This document shows positions 36,203 to 44,254 of a stretch of 64,000 nt of DNA, piece after piece. How positions within the stretch are numbered: the first letter of the stretch is position 1; each line of letters begins with the position of its first letter. A program made the position numbers and the translations under genes. The notes beneath the pieces are model-generated. The model saw nothing but the letters and a program-made list of their open reading frames with translations, was not told the DNA's origin and did no database searches. Source of the DNA: Planctomycetaceae bacterium (lineage in GTDB: Bacteria > Planctomycetota > UBA1135 > GCA-002686595); NCBI GenBank assembly GCA_016125265.1, contig WGMC01000002.1, forward strand, positions 1-64,000. Direction: 5' to 3'.

Positions 36203-37009
36203 CTAGCGGCTCGAGCCGGGATCCGGCGCGCGGTCCGCCCCCGTTCCCGCGGCCGCACCCTCGAGGCCCGGAATCCAGCCCAACAACCGATCGGCGTGTG
36301 CGTCGAGGGACGTGCCCTGCCAACGCAGGCCGAGGAGCAGCGCCAATACGAGCAACGTGAACAGCACGAACCCCGCGAGCTGCACCACCGAGAACGCCAG
36401 GAACCCGCGCACACAACCGCGCCCGGCCCGGGCCGCGGCCCCGGTCCCGCGCATCGTGGGCGCCATCACCAGGTCCCGGGTCAGGACGGACGCCCGCGCG
36501 AGCAGCCGCCCGTCGTCGTCGGCGATCGTGCCCTTGGCCAGCAATTGGTCGGCTGCCTTCTCCGCGGAGAACTGGCCCGCGCGCACACTGGCCTGCACGT
36601 CCTTGGCTTCGGAGCGATCGGCGAGGCCCAGCTCGACCGCGAGGCCCGCTTTCAGCCAGCGCCAGGCCGTGGGTTCTGCGGCGGAGCTGCGATGCGCGGC
36701 GGCGGCCATGGCCACTTCGCCTTCGCCGAGCGGTTCCAGTTCGAGTTCGAGTTCGAGCTCGAAATCGCCCCAACGCACGGCTTGGCCGGCATCGAGCGCC
36801 GCCTCGACCGCCGGGCGACCGCCCGCTTCGAGTGCCGCGGCGCCCCGCACGACGCGCAGGCGCCACGGCGGTCCGGTGAGTTCGAGGCGCCCCTCGGAAA
36901 CACCGGGCAGCGGGTTGTCGGACCCCGGGTCGCCCAGGGTGCAACCCGTGGAGCGGACCTCGATCCGGCGGACCGGCTGGCCCGGCGAGAGCACCTTCAG
37001 CGTCGGCAT
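36203..37009 (-). CDS. FHA-like single-pass membrane protein
   Basis: A 268-residue protein. Residues 1-90 resemble a forkhead-associated domain (TLGDPGSDNPLPGVSEGRLEL, then GQAVRWGDFELEL), but the phosphothreonine-binding Arg and His are not evident. A Glu/Leu alternation (ELELELELE, 84-92) comes from short sequence repeats. A central helical part follows, then one strong transmembrane helix at 202-229 and a short Gly-rich tail. The cytoplasmic domain could gather signalling partners. It is divergent from rpoN across a 270-base gap. Confidence 0.65.
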   Translation of the reverse strand: MPTLKVLSPGQPVRRIEVRSTGCTLGDPGSDNPLPGVSEGRLELTGPPWRLRVVRGAAALEAGGRPAVEAALDAGQAVRWGDFELELELELEPLGEGEVAMAAAAHRSSAAEPTAWRWLKAGLAVELGLADRSEAKDVQASVRAGQFSAEKAADQLLAKGTIADDDGRLLARASVLTRDLVMAPTMRGTGAAARAGRGCVRGFLAFSVVQLAGFVLFTLLVLALLLGLRWQGTSLDAHADRLLGWIPGLEGAAAGTGADRAPDPGSSR

Positions 37010-37240
37010 GGTCGGTGGAACGTGGATGGAAACGGGGGTGGGTTCGGCGGGATCCCCGACGGGACCGTCGCGCGGACGGGTCGCCGGTCGGCCGGGGGCG
37101 ACTCGGCCACCAGACCCCGGACACTAGCGCGCGCGCCGTTCGCCGGCTACCCGGGGCTCCGCTACCTGCTGCAAGGGCGCCGCTCCCGGCTCCGGAGGAA
37201 CCCGCGGGTTCCCCCCGGAGACCGGGCCCGGGAGCCGACC

Positions 37241-37246
37241 TATACT
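37241..37246 (+). promoter_or_regulatory. Candidate -10 box TATACT of rpoN
   Basis: TATACT lies 33 bases upstream of the rpoN ATG at 37280. The sequence 17 bases further upstream (GAGACC) is only a weak match to a -35 box. Confidence 0.4.
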
Positions 37247-37279
37247 GCACACACGATCGCCCAGCGGCGCTCCCCCACG

Positions 37280-38785
37280 ATGAAACTCGGACTCGGTCAA
37301 CACGCGCGCATGGAGCAGCGACTGGTGCAGTCGCCGCAGATGATCCAGGCGATGCAGATCCTCCAGCTCTCCGGTATGGAGCTCGAGGAACGCATCGACG
37401 CGGAGTTGCTCGAGAACCCGTTCCTCGAACGCGAGGAGGGCGGGCTGGGCCTCGAGGACGGTGCGCCCGGCGACGCCGACCGCGGCGAGGCGACCGCCGC
37501 GGAGGGCGAAACCCAGGACCTGCGCCGCGAAACCGACGGCAACGAGGTTGGCGCGGTCGAGCTGCGCGAGCGCGACCAAGCCCGCGAGGAACTGGAGGGG
37601 TACGAGCGCGAGTACGAGGACCGCGAGTACGACGGCCTGGGGCCGCGCGCCGATCCGGATGCGGGCGAACGCAAGCTCGAGGCCATGGCCAACGCGCCGG
37701 CTCGGGGGCGCTCCCTGGCCGAGGCCCTCTTGGCCGAACTGGCCCTCGAAACCCTCGACGAACGCACTGCCGCGCAACTCGAGTTCCTGGCCTGGAGCCT
37801 CGACAGCCGCGGGTACCTCGAAGATTCCGCCGCGGATCTCGCCGCGGCCTGTCCGGTGCCCGACACGACGCCGGAGGAGCTCGAGGCCGCGCTGTCGCTG
37901 CTGCGCTCCGCCAGCCACCCGGCCATCGGCGCACGGGACTTGGCCCAATGCCTGACGCTGCAGCTCGAGGGGCACGATCCCATCACCGAGCTCGCGCGGC
38001 GCATGGTCGCCGGGCACTTGGACGACCTGATGCACAACCGGTTGCCCAAGATCGCGAAGGCCCTCGGCGAGAGCCTCGACGACGTGGCGGCGGCCTTCGA
38101 GCGCATCCGCCACTTGGACCCGAGTCCCGGTGCGGAATACGGCGAAGAACTCGCGCCCCCGATCGTGCCCGAGGTGTTGGTCGAGGAGGTGGACGGTGTG
38201 TGGGAAGTGCGCCTCGGCCGAAGCCGCGGACCGGGCCTGCGGCTCAGCCCGCAGACCGAAGAGGTGCTCGGCGCCATGGAACGCGGGGGCGAGGACCGCA
38301 ACTGGGCGCGCAAGCGGCTCGAATCCGCGCGCTGGCTGATCGAGGCCCTGGAACAGCGCCAGAGCACGATCCTGCGCATCGCCCGCGCCGTGTTCGCGCA
38401 CCAGCAGCCGTTCCTCGAGAAGGGCCCGCGCGCCCAGCGTCCCCTGCGCATGCAGGAGATCGCCGACGAAACGCACGTGCACATCTCCACTGTGAGCCGC
38501 GCGGTCGCCGGCAAGTACGCGCAGACGCCGCGGGGCATCTTCCCGCTGAAGGCGTTCTTCACCTCCGGCACGACGGACGCCGCCGGCGCCGAGGCCAGCC
38601 AGGTCAGCGTGCAGGTCAAACTCGCCGAGCTGGTGCAGTCGGAGGACCCGGAGAACCCGTTCTCCGACGACCAGTTGGCCGAGGAGTTGGAGCGCCGACA
38701 CGGCATCAAGATCGCCCGCCGCACGGTCACCAAGTACCGCAAGGCCCTCGGGATCCAGGCCTCCAGCCAGCGGCGCTCGTTCTGA
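37280..38785 (+). CDS. rpoN: RNA polymerase sigma-54 factor
   Basis: A 501-residue RpoN. Region I (LVQSPQMIQAMQILQLSGMEL) binds activators. It is followed by an acidic, Glu-rich region II, the core-binding domain, an HTH with TVSRAVAGKYAQTPRGIFPLK, and the RpoN box ARRTVTKYRK at 479-488, which reads the -24 element. It drives promoters that need AAA+ activators; two such activators are encoded in this window, at 34077 and 45470. ATG 37280 fits the family exactly. Confidence 0.96.
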   Translation: MKLGLGQHARMEQRLVQSPQMIQAMQILQLSGMELEERIDAELLENPFLEREEGGLGLEDGAPGDADRGEATAAEGETQDLRRETDGNEVGAVELRERDQAREELEGYEREYEDREYDGLGPRADPDAGERKLEAMANAPARGRSLAEALLAELALETLDERTAAQLEFLAWSLDSRGYLEDSAADLAAACPVPDTTPEELEAALSLLRSASHPAIGARDLAQCLTLQLEGHDPITELARRMVAGHLDDLMHNRLPKIAKALGESLDDVAAAFERIRHLDPSPGAEYGEELAPPIVPEVLVEEVDGVWEVRLGRSRGPGLRLSPQTEEVLGAMERGGEDRNWARKRLESARWLIEALEQRQSTILRIARAVFAHQQPFLEKGPRAQRPLRMQEIADETHVHISTVSRAVAGKYAQTPRGIFPLKAFFTSGTTDAAGAEASQVSVQVKLAELVQSEDPENPFSDDQLAEELERRHGIKIARRTVTKYRKALGIQASSQRRSF

Positions 38786-38797
38786 GCGCCGCCGTGT

Positions 38798-38803
38798 TAG
38801 GCT
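38798..38803 (+). promoter_or_regulatory. Candidate -10 box TAGGCT upstream of efp
   Basis: TAGGCT lies in the 111-base gap after rpoN, 93 bases before the efp ATG. It matches the TAGRCT pattern seen before other genes here, but with a normal-length leader. Confidence 0.3.
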
Positions 38804-38896
38804 CGCGGCCCGCGCCGAGCCTCCGCGACCCGGCACGCGGCCGCGCGCAAGCGCGCCCCCACCCTCCCCGCACACCCCCCAACCGCTCCCCGTTCC

Positions 38897-39466
38897 ATGG
38901 GCGTCAAGGCCACTGAAGTCCGCAAGGGCCAAGTCATCGAGAAGGACGGCGATCTGTTCGCCATCACCGACTACGAACACAAGACGCCGGGCAACCTGCG
39001 CGCCATCATTCAGGTCAAGATCAAGAGCCTGACGACCGGCGCCACCGCACAACTGCGCCTGGGTTCGAACGACATGCTCGAAGTCGCGTTCTTGGACCGC
39101 AAGAAAGCAACGTACCTCTACCGGGAAGGCAGCGGCGAGTACATCTTCATGGACGCCGAGACGTACGACCAGTTCCCGCTCAGCGAGGATCTGGTGGGCG
39201 CCCAGATGGGCTACGTGGTCGAGAACACCAACGTGGAAGTGACCTTCCACAACGGCCGCGCCCTAGGGGTCGCGCTGCCGCCTTCGGTGGTGTTGACGGT
39301 GAAGGAAGCCGAACCCGCGGTGCGCGGCAACACGGCCACCAACGTGAAGAAGGACGCGGTGCTGGAGACCGGCATCACGATCAAGGTGCCGCCGCACATC
39401 TCGCCCGGCGACCAAGTGAAGGTGAGCACCGAAACGGGCGAGTTCCAGGGGCGAGTGAACGGCTGA
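38897..39466 (+). CDS. efp: Elongation factor P
   Basis: A 189-residue EF-P with the three beta domains: KOW-like (1-65), OB (66-130) and C-terminal (131-189, NTATNVKKDAVLETG and HISPGDQVKV). EF-P enters the ribosomal E site and rescues stalls at proline stretches. The loop tip reads KTPGNLR, so the residue after PG is N33 rather than the Lys or Arg that is modified in well-studied EF-Ps. The many poly-proline stretches in proteins of this window fit a need for EF-P. Confidence 0.95.
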   Translation: MGVKATEVRKGQVIEKDGDLFAITDYEHKTPGNLRAIIQVKIKSLTTGATAQLRLGSNDMLEVAFLDRKKATYLYREGSGEYIFMDAETYDQFPLSEDLVGAQMGYVVENTNVEVTFHNGRALGVALPPSVVLTVKEAEPAVRGNTATNVKKDAVLETGITIKVPPHISPGDQVKVSTETGEFQGRVNG

Positions 39467-39532
39467 TCGGAACGCCGGTCCTCGGCGGGGGCGAGCGGGG
39501 GCCGGGAAAGGCCGCGCGGGGCACCGCCCTCG

Positions 39533-39557
39533 GGCGCGGAGGGGGCCGCGCCCCTAC
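39533..39557. repeat. Palindromic repeat, single-arm copy C, supplying a stop codon
   Basis: GGGCGCGG-AGGG-GGCCGCGCCCC-TAC matches the right arm of copies A and B. Only one arm is clear. Read on the minus strand, its terminal TAG (39556-39554) is the stop codon of the GT39-like gene. It lies in the convergent gap after efp. Confidence 0.8.
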
Positions 39558-41002
39558 TCGCGCAGGTAGACCAGCACCGACAGGTCCCGCGACTCCACCT
39601 CCAGCGGGAAGCTCGCCACCAACCGGCAGTCCTCGCGCAGGATGCGCCGCATCTGCGCTCGCTGGGCCGGCGCCCAGTCGTAGAGGTCCTCCTCGTTGAC
39701 CACGAACCAGGCACGCCGGCCGCGCCGGTCCCAACGGCCGGGCACCTCGCTGCGGAACCGGTCGAGGTACACGAGCTCCACGGGATCGCGCACTTCGCTG
39801 CGCCGCGCGGTCAGGTAGTACTCCCCCACCGGCGCCGCCATGCCGAAGATCATGTCGCCCGGGCGGCGGTTCTCGAAGACGTGGGCGTAGGCCTCGCGCC
39901 AGCGCCAGCGCTCGCCGTGGCGCACGGTCAGGTAAAGGCCGGTGGACACGAGCGCGGGCACCACCAACAGCGCGACGGTGGCGAGTTGCAGCCAACCATC
40001 CGCCGCCGCCCGCTCCCCCTCGGGCCGCGAAGCGCCGCCCCGCGCGAGCCCGTCCGCCGTCGCGAGCGGCGCCGCCGCCAGCACCGCCAACCAAGGCAAG
40101 AACGCAAAGACGTACTGGGCCGTCATGCGCGCCCCAAACGACGTCGCCAGGGCCAGCCCAAGCCCGAGCGCCACCACCACGGCCAGCGCCTGCAATCCGC
40201 GGTGCCCCGTGCGCAGCGCCCACAGGGCCCCGAGCCCGCCGCCGGCCAGTAGCCACGGCGTCAGGTGGAACCCCGCGGTCAGGAGGAAATGGCCGGGATT
40301 GCCGCTGCCGCGCACATCCTGCCAATGCACGACGAGACCGCTCGCCCATCCGACCAACAGGAAGAGCGCAACGAGCCCGACCAAACCCATGGCGAGGGTC
40401 ACGCGGCGATCGAGGCCGCGGCCCAGCACCAAGAGCACGAGCGGCGCCGCCACCAGCGCCGCGGGCACGAGCAACGCGGTGGGATGCGCGAGCGCCGAAC
40501 TGCCCGCCACCGCCAGGCCCACCAGTGCGGGCGCGATTCTGCCGCGCGCCAATCCGCGCAGCACGAGGCCGGCGCCGAGCAGCGTGAGGAACGCCGCCAG
40601 GGTGTAGAAGCGCGCGTTCTGGGACCAGTACACGTGCCAGGACGACGCGGACACGATCAGCGCTCCGGCCGACGCTGCGCGCAGGCCCGCGATCGGACGC
40701 AGGGCCCACACGCTGAGCGGGATCGACAGGTACCCAAAGAGGGCCGGCACGATGCGCAGGGCCCATTCGTCCGGCCGACCGCCGCGGGCCTCGGCCACCA
40801 GCCCGAGCAACCAGTACCCGAGCGGGTTGTCGGCGCCCTTCCCGTGAAGCGCGTCAGAGAGGGTCAGCGCCTCGTCGATCCAGAGGCTCCACTCCCCGAG
40901 CCGCACGAAGCGCAGCAGGCCGACGACGAGGGCCGCCGCCAATAGTGCGAGGGCCACACGGTCCCGTCCGCCTGCCCCGCTGCCCGTCCGCTCGCGATCC
41001 AC
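39554..41002 (-). CDS. GT39-type membrane glycosyltransferase
   Basis: A 482-residue polytopic protein with about ten hydrophobic segments and an extracytoplasmic C-terminal domain. The first loop carries SLWIDEALTLSDA, the DE-containing motif of PMT/ArnT-like (GT39/GT83) enzymes that use polyprenyl-phosphate sugars. The acceptor may be a protein or lipid and cannot be told. GTG 41002 is chosen as the start, giving the first helix directly (VALALLAAALVVGLL). The gene stops inside a palindromic repeat arm and is divergent from the PEGA lipoprotein gene. Confidence 0.82.
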   Translation of the reverse strand: MDRERTGSGAGGRDRVALALLAAALVVGLLRFVRLGEWSLWIDEALTLSDALHGKGADNPLGYWLLGLVAEARGGRPDEWALRIVPALFGYLSIPLSVWALRPIAGLRAASAGALIVSASSWHVYWSQNARFYTLAAFLTLLGAGLVLRGLARGRIAPALVGLAVAGSSALAHPTALLVPAALVAAPLVLLVLGRGLDRRVTLAMGLVGLVALFLLVGWASGLVVHWQDVRGSGNPGHFLLTAGFHLTPWLLAGGGLGALWALRTGHRGLQALAVVVALGLGLALATSFGARMTAQYVFAFLPWLAVLAAAPLATADGLARGGASRPEGERAAADGWLQLATVALLVVPALVSTGLYLTVRHGERWRWREAYAHVFENRRPGDMIFGMAAPVGEYYLTARRSEVRDPVELVYLDRFRSEVPGRWDRRGRRAWFVVNEEDLYDWAPAQRAQMRRILREDCRLVASFPLEVESRDLSVLVYLRE

Positions 41003-41101
41003 GGCGCGGAGAGTTCCATACGCGCCCCGCTGGCGCAACGGCCCTGTCACCCGGCCGAGCCGGGATTGCTCCCGGCGGGCCCAGCCCTGCACAATGGGCC
41101 C

Positions 41102-41566
41102 GTGCCGAAGGACCGCCGATCGACTGCACGAAGCCGCACCCCCGGCGCGACCCGAGGCAGCCGCCTCGCCCCCGCGCTGGCCGTCGCGCTCGTCCCGGGC
41201 CTCACGGGCTGCCTGTTCCAAAGGGCCCAACCGGGTGTCGTGATCGCCTCGACTCCGCCGGGGGCGACGATCTTCGTCGACGGGCAAGACAGCGGTTTTT
41301 CCACACCCGCGGCCCTCTCCCTGACCCGCAGCGACTGGCACCGGGTGGACCTCCAACTGCGCGGATACCACCCCGCCGCGCGGCTCTTCTCCCCGTCCCA
41401 ACGGGCGATGTTCGTGCCCTGGACGGACGGCTACATCGGCCCGAGCACCTGGTACTTCCCGATCTTCATGGAGTTCCAGTGGTTCGCATTCCCGCTGCGT
41501 GTCGACGACAACCTGGCACCGACGCGTGTGCACGTGAATCTCGTCAATGTGGCCGAGGACCCGTGA
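41102..41566 (+). CDS. PEGA-domain lipoprotein
   Basis: A 154-residue lipoprotein with lipobox LTGC (C37). The PEGA beta-repeat is complete: VIASTPPGATIFVDGQ, then STPAALSL, then HRVDLQLRGYHP. PEGA domains are found in surface proteins of many phyla, often near glycan or kinase genes, and may bind peptidoglycan or other surface polymers. GTG 41102 is the start. The stop overlaps the next gene (GTGA), so it is co-translated with the HAD phosphatase. Confidence 0.82.
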   Translation: MPKDRRSTARSRTPGATRGSRLAPALAVALVPGLTGCLFQRAQPGVVIASTPPGATIFVDGQDSGFSTPAALSLTRSDWHRVDLQLRGYHPAARLFSPSQRAMFVPWTDGYIGPSTWYFPIFMEFQWFAFPLRVDDNLAPTRVHVNLVNVAEDP

Positions 41567-42192
41567 CTGAGCCCGCCCCGAGCGCGGCGCCCCCGCTGCG
41601 ACCCGTGCCCGTTCCGCCCGAGTTGGTGCTGCTCGACCGCGACGGCACGATCATCACCGAGACCGGTTACCTCCTCGACCCGGCCCACCTGGTGCTGATC
41701 CCGGGCGCAGGCGAAGCGGTCGCGCGGCTCAACCGGGCCGGCGTGAAGGTCGCGCTCGTCACGAACCAGAGCGCCGTCGGCCGCGGTTGGCTCGACGAGG
41801 CGGGCCTCGCGCGCATCCACGATGAGCTCGGAGCGCAACTCGCGCGCGACGGTGCCCACATCGACCTGATCCTTGTGGCGTTCGAACACCCCACCGAGGG
41901 CGAGGGGATCTACCGGCGCGACTCGCCGCGGCGCAAACCGAATCCCGGCATGTTGCTCGAGGCGATGGTGCACTTTGCAACGCCGGCCGAGCGGACCTGC
42001 ATGGTTGGCGACGGCGCCCGCGATGTCGTCGCCGCGCGGCGCGCGGGCTGCGCGGGCATCCTCGTCAAGACCGGCAAGGGGCACGCGGAGTTGGCGGAAG
42101 CCCGGGCGGAACTCGGTCCCGCTCTGCCCGTCACCGAGGATCTGGGCGCCGCCGTGGATCTCTTGCTCGGCGAGAGCGCTCAGGCCAAATAA
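41563..42192 (+). CDS. HAD phosphatase, GmhB/HisB-like
   Basis: A 209-residue HAD-IIIA enzyme with catalytic DRDGT at 25-29, ALVTNQSAVGRGWL, the Lys-containing RRKPNPGMLLEA and the acidic MVGDGARDV. This is the layout of D-glycero-D-manno-heptose-1,7-bisphosphate phosphatase and histidinol phosphatase. The zinc loop, normally with three Cys before RKPxPGM, has no Cys here (HPTEGEGIYRRDSPRRK), so the substrate may differ. The start overlaps the PEGA stop; the end overlaps the convergent FemAB gene by 13 bases. Confidence 0.82.
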   Translation: MTEPAPSAAPPLRPVPVPPELVLLDRDGTIITETGYLLDPAHLVLIPGAGEAVARLNRAGVKVALVTNQSAVGRGWLDEAGLARIHDELGAQLARDGAHIDLILVAFEHPTEGEGIYRRDSPRRKPNPGMLLEAMVHFATPAERTCMVGDGARDVVAARRAGCAGILVKTGKGHAELAEARAELGPALPVTEDLGAAVDLLLGESAQAK

Positions 42193-43232
42193 CGCGACAG
42201 GAGCGGCGAGAGGCGCTCCACGGCCACGAGTGGCAGTTTGGTCCAGGCCTCGCGCAGACCCCGGGTGCGCGGGTTGGACGGCGTGAAGCTGGGCAGTCCC
42301 TTGGCGCGGAGGAGCGCGTAGCGGTACGGCAGCGGCTGGGGCACGAAACCCTGGTGTTCCTTGAAGCGGAAGGCGCCCGAATCGCCGCGGCTGCGGCAGA
42401 AGTCGAACACCTCGAAACCCTCGCGCACACACCACTCCTGCAGCGCCATGTACATGAAGTTGCTGGCGCTGTAGTCCCGGTCCACGTCCGGCGCACTTCC
42501 CGAGTAGTACGCGACCAAGTTGCTGCCGTGCACGAAGCTCATCACCGCCGCGAGCGGCTCGCGGCCGCGCACGACGAGGTGCACGACGGCGCGAGCGCCA
42601 AGTTCCTCGCGCAACGTGCTGAAGAACGCAGCGGGGAGCGCCGGCGAGCCCAACGCGCGTTTGTTGCGCAGGAAGAGCCGGTAGAGGTCGTCCAGGTACC
42701 AGTTGCCCTCGACGAGCCGCAAACCGTGGCGTTCGCGGGCCTTGCGCGCCTCGGCGCGGGCCTTCTTGGGCATGCCGAGCAGCACTTCCTCGGGCTGTTT
42801 CGGCAGTTGCTTCTGGAACGTCCAATAGAGGTCGCTGGCGACCAGGCCGGGCAGGTTTGGCGCGTGCGAGAGGCAGCGCAGCTCCATGCGCCCCACACCC
42901 TCCGTGCGAGCCCGCTCGATCGCGCGCTGCACCAGGGCGATTTCGATGGCTTCGCTCTCGCCGAGGGCGCCACCGTAGGTCGCGTACGGCACCGAAACGT
43001 GGTTGTGTGGCCCGAACACCGATGGGGTGCGCATCAGCGGCAACATGCCGACCATGCGGCCGTCCTGGAAGGCGCCCAGCTCCCGCGGCGGGTGCCCGAA
43101 CACACGTTCGACCGCGCGGCGCCAGCGCGCCGTGTGGAACACGGTGCCCCGGACGTGCTGGTCGACGAAGCTGTCGCGCTGCTCGTCGTCCCCGGGGACC
43201 AGCGCGCGGATCTCAACGCGGTTGTCGGTCAC
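42180..43232 (-). CDS. FemAB/GNAT-type aminoacyl transferase, exosortase-associated type
   Basis: A 350-residue protein of the FemAB-like GNAT group found in XrtA/PEP-CTERM loci. Segments such as VFHTARWRRAVERVFGHPP near the start, the central MPKKARAEARKARERHGL, and the C-terminal GSAPDVDRDYSASNFMYMALQEWC followed by FDFCRSRGDSGAFRFKEHQGF match that family. FemAB-like enzymes move amino acids or acyl groups onto cell-envelope precursors. GTG 43232 overlaps the stop of the upstream GT2-like gene. It closes a three-gene operon running leftward from 45324. Confidence 0.88.
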   Translation of the reverse strand: MTDNRVEIRALVPGDDEQRDSFVDQHVRGTVFHTARWRRAVERVFGHPPRELGAFQDGRMVGMLPLMRTPSVFGPHNHVSVPYATYGGALGESEAIEIALVQRAIERARTEGVGRMELRCLSHAPNLPGLVASDLYWTFQKQLPKQPEEVLLGMPKKARAEARKARERHGLRLVEGNWYLDDLYRLFLRNKRALGSPALPAAFFSTLREELGARAVVHLVVRGREPLAAVMSFVHGSNLVAYYSGSAPDVDRDYSASNFMYMALQEWCVREGFEVFDFCRSRGDSGAFRFKEHQGFVPQPLPYRYALLRAKGLPSFTPSNPRTRGLREAWTKLPLVAVERLSPLLSRYLA

Positions 43233-44254
43233 TCGTAGATCCGCTCGACGCGGTACTCCTTCAAGTTGCGCGCCTGGCTGAAGATGATGATCTCGCCCAC
43301 GAGGCCGAAGCCGATGATCTGCACACCCAAGACGATCAAGAGCACTCCGAGCAGCAACAGCGGTTTGCCCGCGACACTCTCGTTGTAAAAGAGGCGCTGG
43401 AACGCGAGCCAACCGCACACTCCGCCTCCCATCAGCGCGAACGACCCGCCGAGCGTCCCGAAGAAACGCAGCGGTTTCAACGTGAACTTCGTCAGGAACA
43501 TCACGGCGAGGATGTCCAGGAAACGCCGCAGGTACACACCGACGCCGAAGAAACCCGCTTTGCCCCACTCCTTCAGGTGGCGCACCTGGATCTCGACCAC
43601 CCGGTAGCCCTGGCGGAAGGCGATCACGGGCAGGAAGCGGTACATGTCGCCGTAGATCGGGATGTCGTCGAGGACCTCGCGGCGGATCAGGCGGAAGTAG
43701 CAGTTGAGGTCGTTGAACTCGCCCTTGATGATGCGCCGGATCACCCAGTTGAACATCGCGGACTGCACGCGGTTCAGCACCGGATCCACACGCGGGTGGC
43801 GCCAGGGAATCACGAAGTCGGCGCCCTTTTCGACCTCGGCCAGCATGGGCCCGAGTTCGAGCGGGTCGACCTGGACGTATTGGGGCGAGGTCAGGAGGTA
43901 CCGCCCCAGGGCGCGCTCGTAGGCGGCCGAGAGGCAAACGGACTCGCCGAACGCGTTCTTGAAAAGGATGGTCTTGATGCGCGGACCGTGGCGGGCGCGC
44001 AGCGCCTGCACGTGTTGCCAGGCCTCGCCGCGCACGCCGTCGAACACGAAGATGATCTCCCAAGTGCGCCCCTGGGCTTCCAGCTCGTCCCCGAGGGCCT
44101 TGGTGACGTCGAGCACCTCCGCGTCCCCGCTCTGCACCGGCACGATGATGCTGACATCCAGCATCTCCTCGGGCGCGAGGGCACCTTCGACGGGCGCCGC
44201 GCTGTTCGCTTCGTCCACGTCGGCGGCGACCGATTTTGTCTCCAGCAGTCCCAT
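43229..44254 (-). CDS. GT2-like protein lacking the DxD motif
   Basis: A 341-residue paralogue of the upstream GT2. It keeps the fold order, with VSIIVPVQSGDAEV, WEIIFVFDGVRGEAWQ and FKNAFGESVCLSAAYERALG, and two C-terminal transmembrane helices. The first acidic motif, normally VDDxSxD, is FDGVRGE, and the DGDLQ motif is replaced by SPQYVQVDP (123-131). It may be catalytically weak or an accessory subunit. The ATG overlaps the stop of the upstream GT2 (ATGA) and its own stop overlaps the FemAB start, so three proteins are made in step. Confidence 0.85.
   Translation of the reverse strand: MGLLETKSVAADVDEANSAAPVEGALAPEEMLDVSIIVPVQSGDAEVLDVTKALGDELEAQGRTWEIIFVFDGVRGEAWQHVQALRARHGPRIKTILFKNAFGESVCLSAAYERALGRYLLTSPQYVQVDPLELGPMLAEVEKGADFVIPWRHPRVDPVLNRVQSAMFNWVIRRIIKGEFNDLNCYFRLIRREVLDDIPIYGDMYRFLPVIAFRQGYRVVEIQVRHLKEWGKAGFFGVGVYLRRFLDILAVMFLTKFTLKPLRFFGTLGGSFALMGGGVCGWLAFQRLFYNESVAGKPLLLLGVLLIVLGVQIIGFGLVGEIIIFSQARNLKEYRVERIYE

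Noticed and set aside
36737..36763. Hexamer-like repeats encoding alternating Glu/Leu as a phase-variable tract
   Set aside because: The unit is a multiple of three, so copy-number change would not shift the frame, and the tract is short.
41501..41530. TGGCAC..TGC sequence as a sigma-54 promoter
   Set aside because: It lies inside the PEGA-protein gene, the -12 element is poor, and no gene begins at the right distance.
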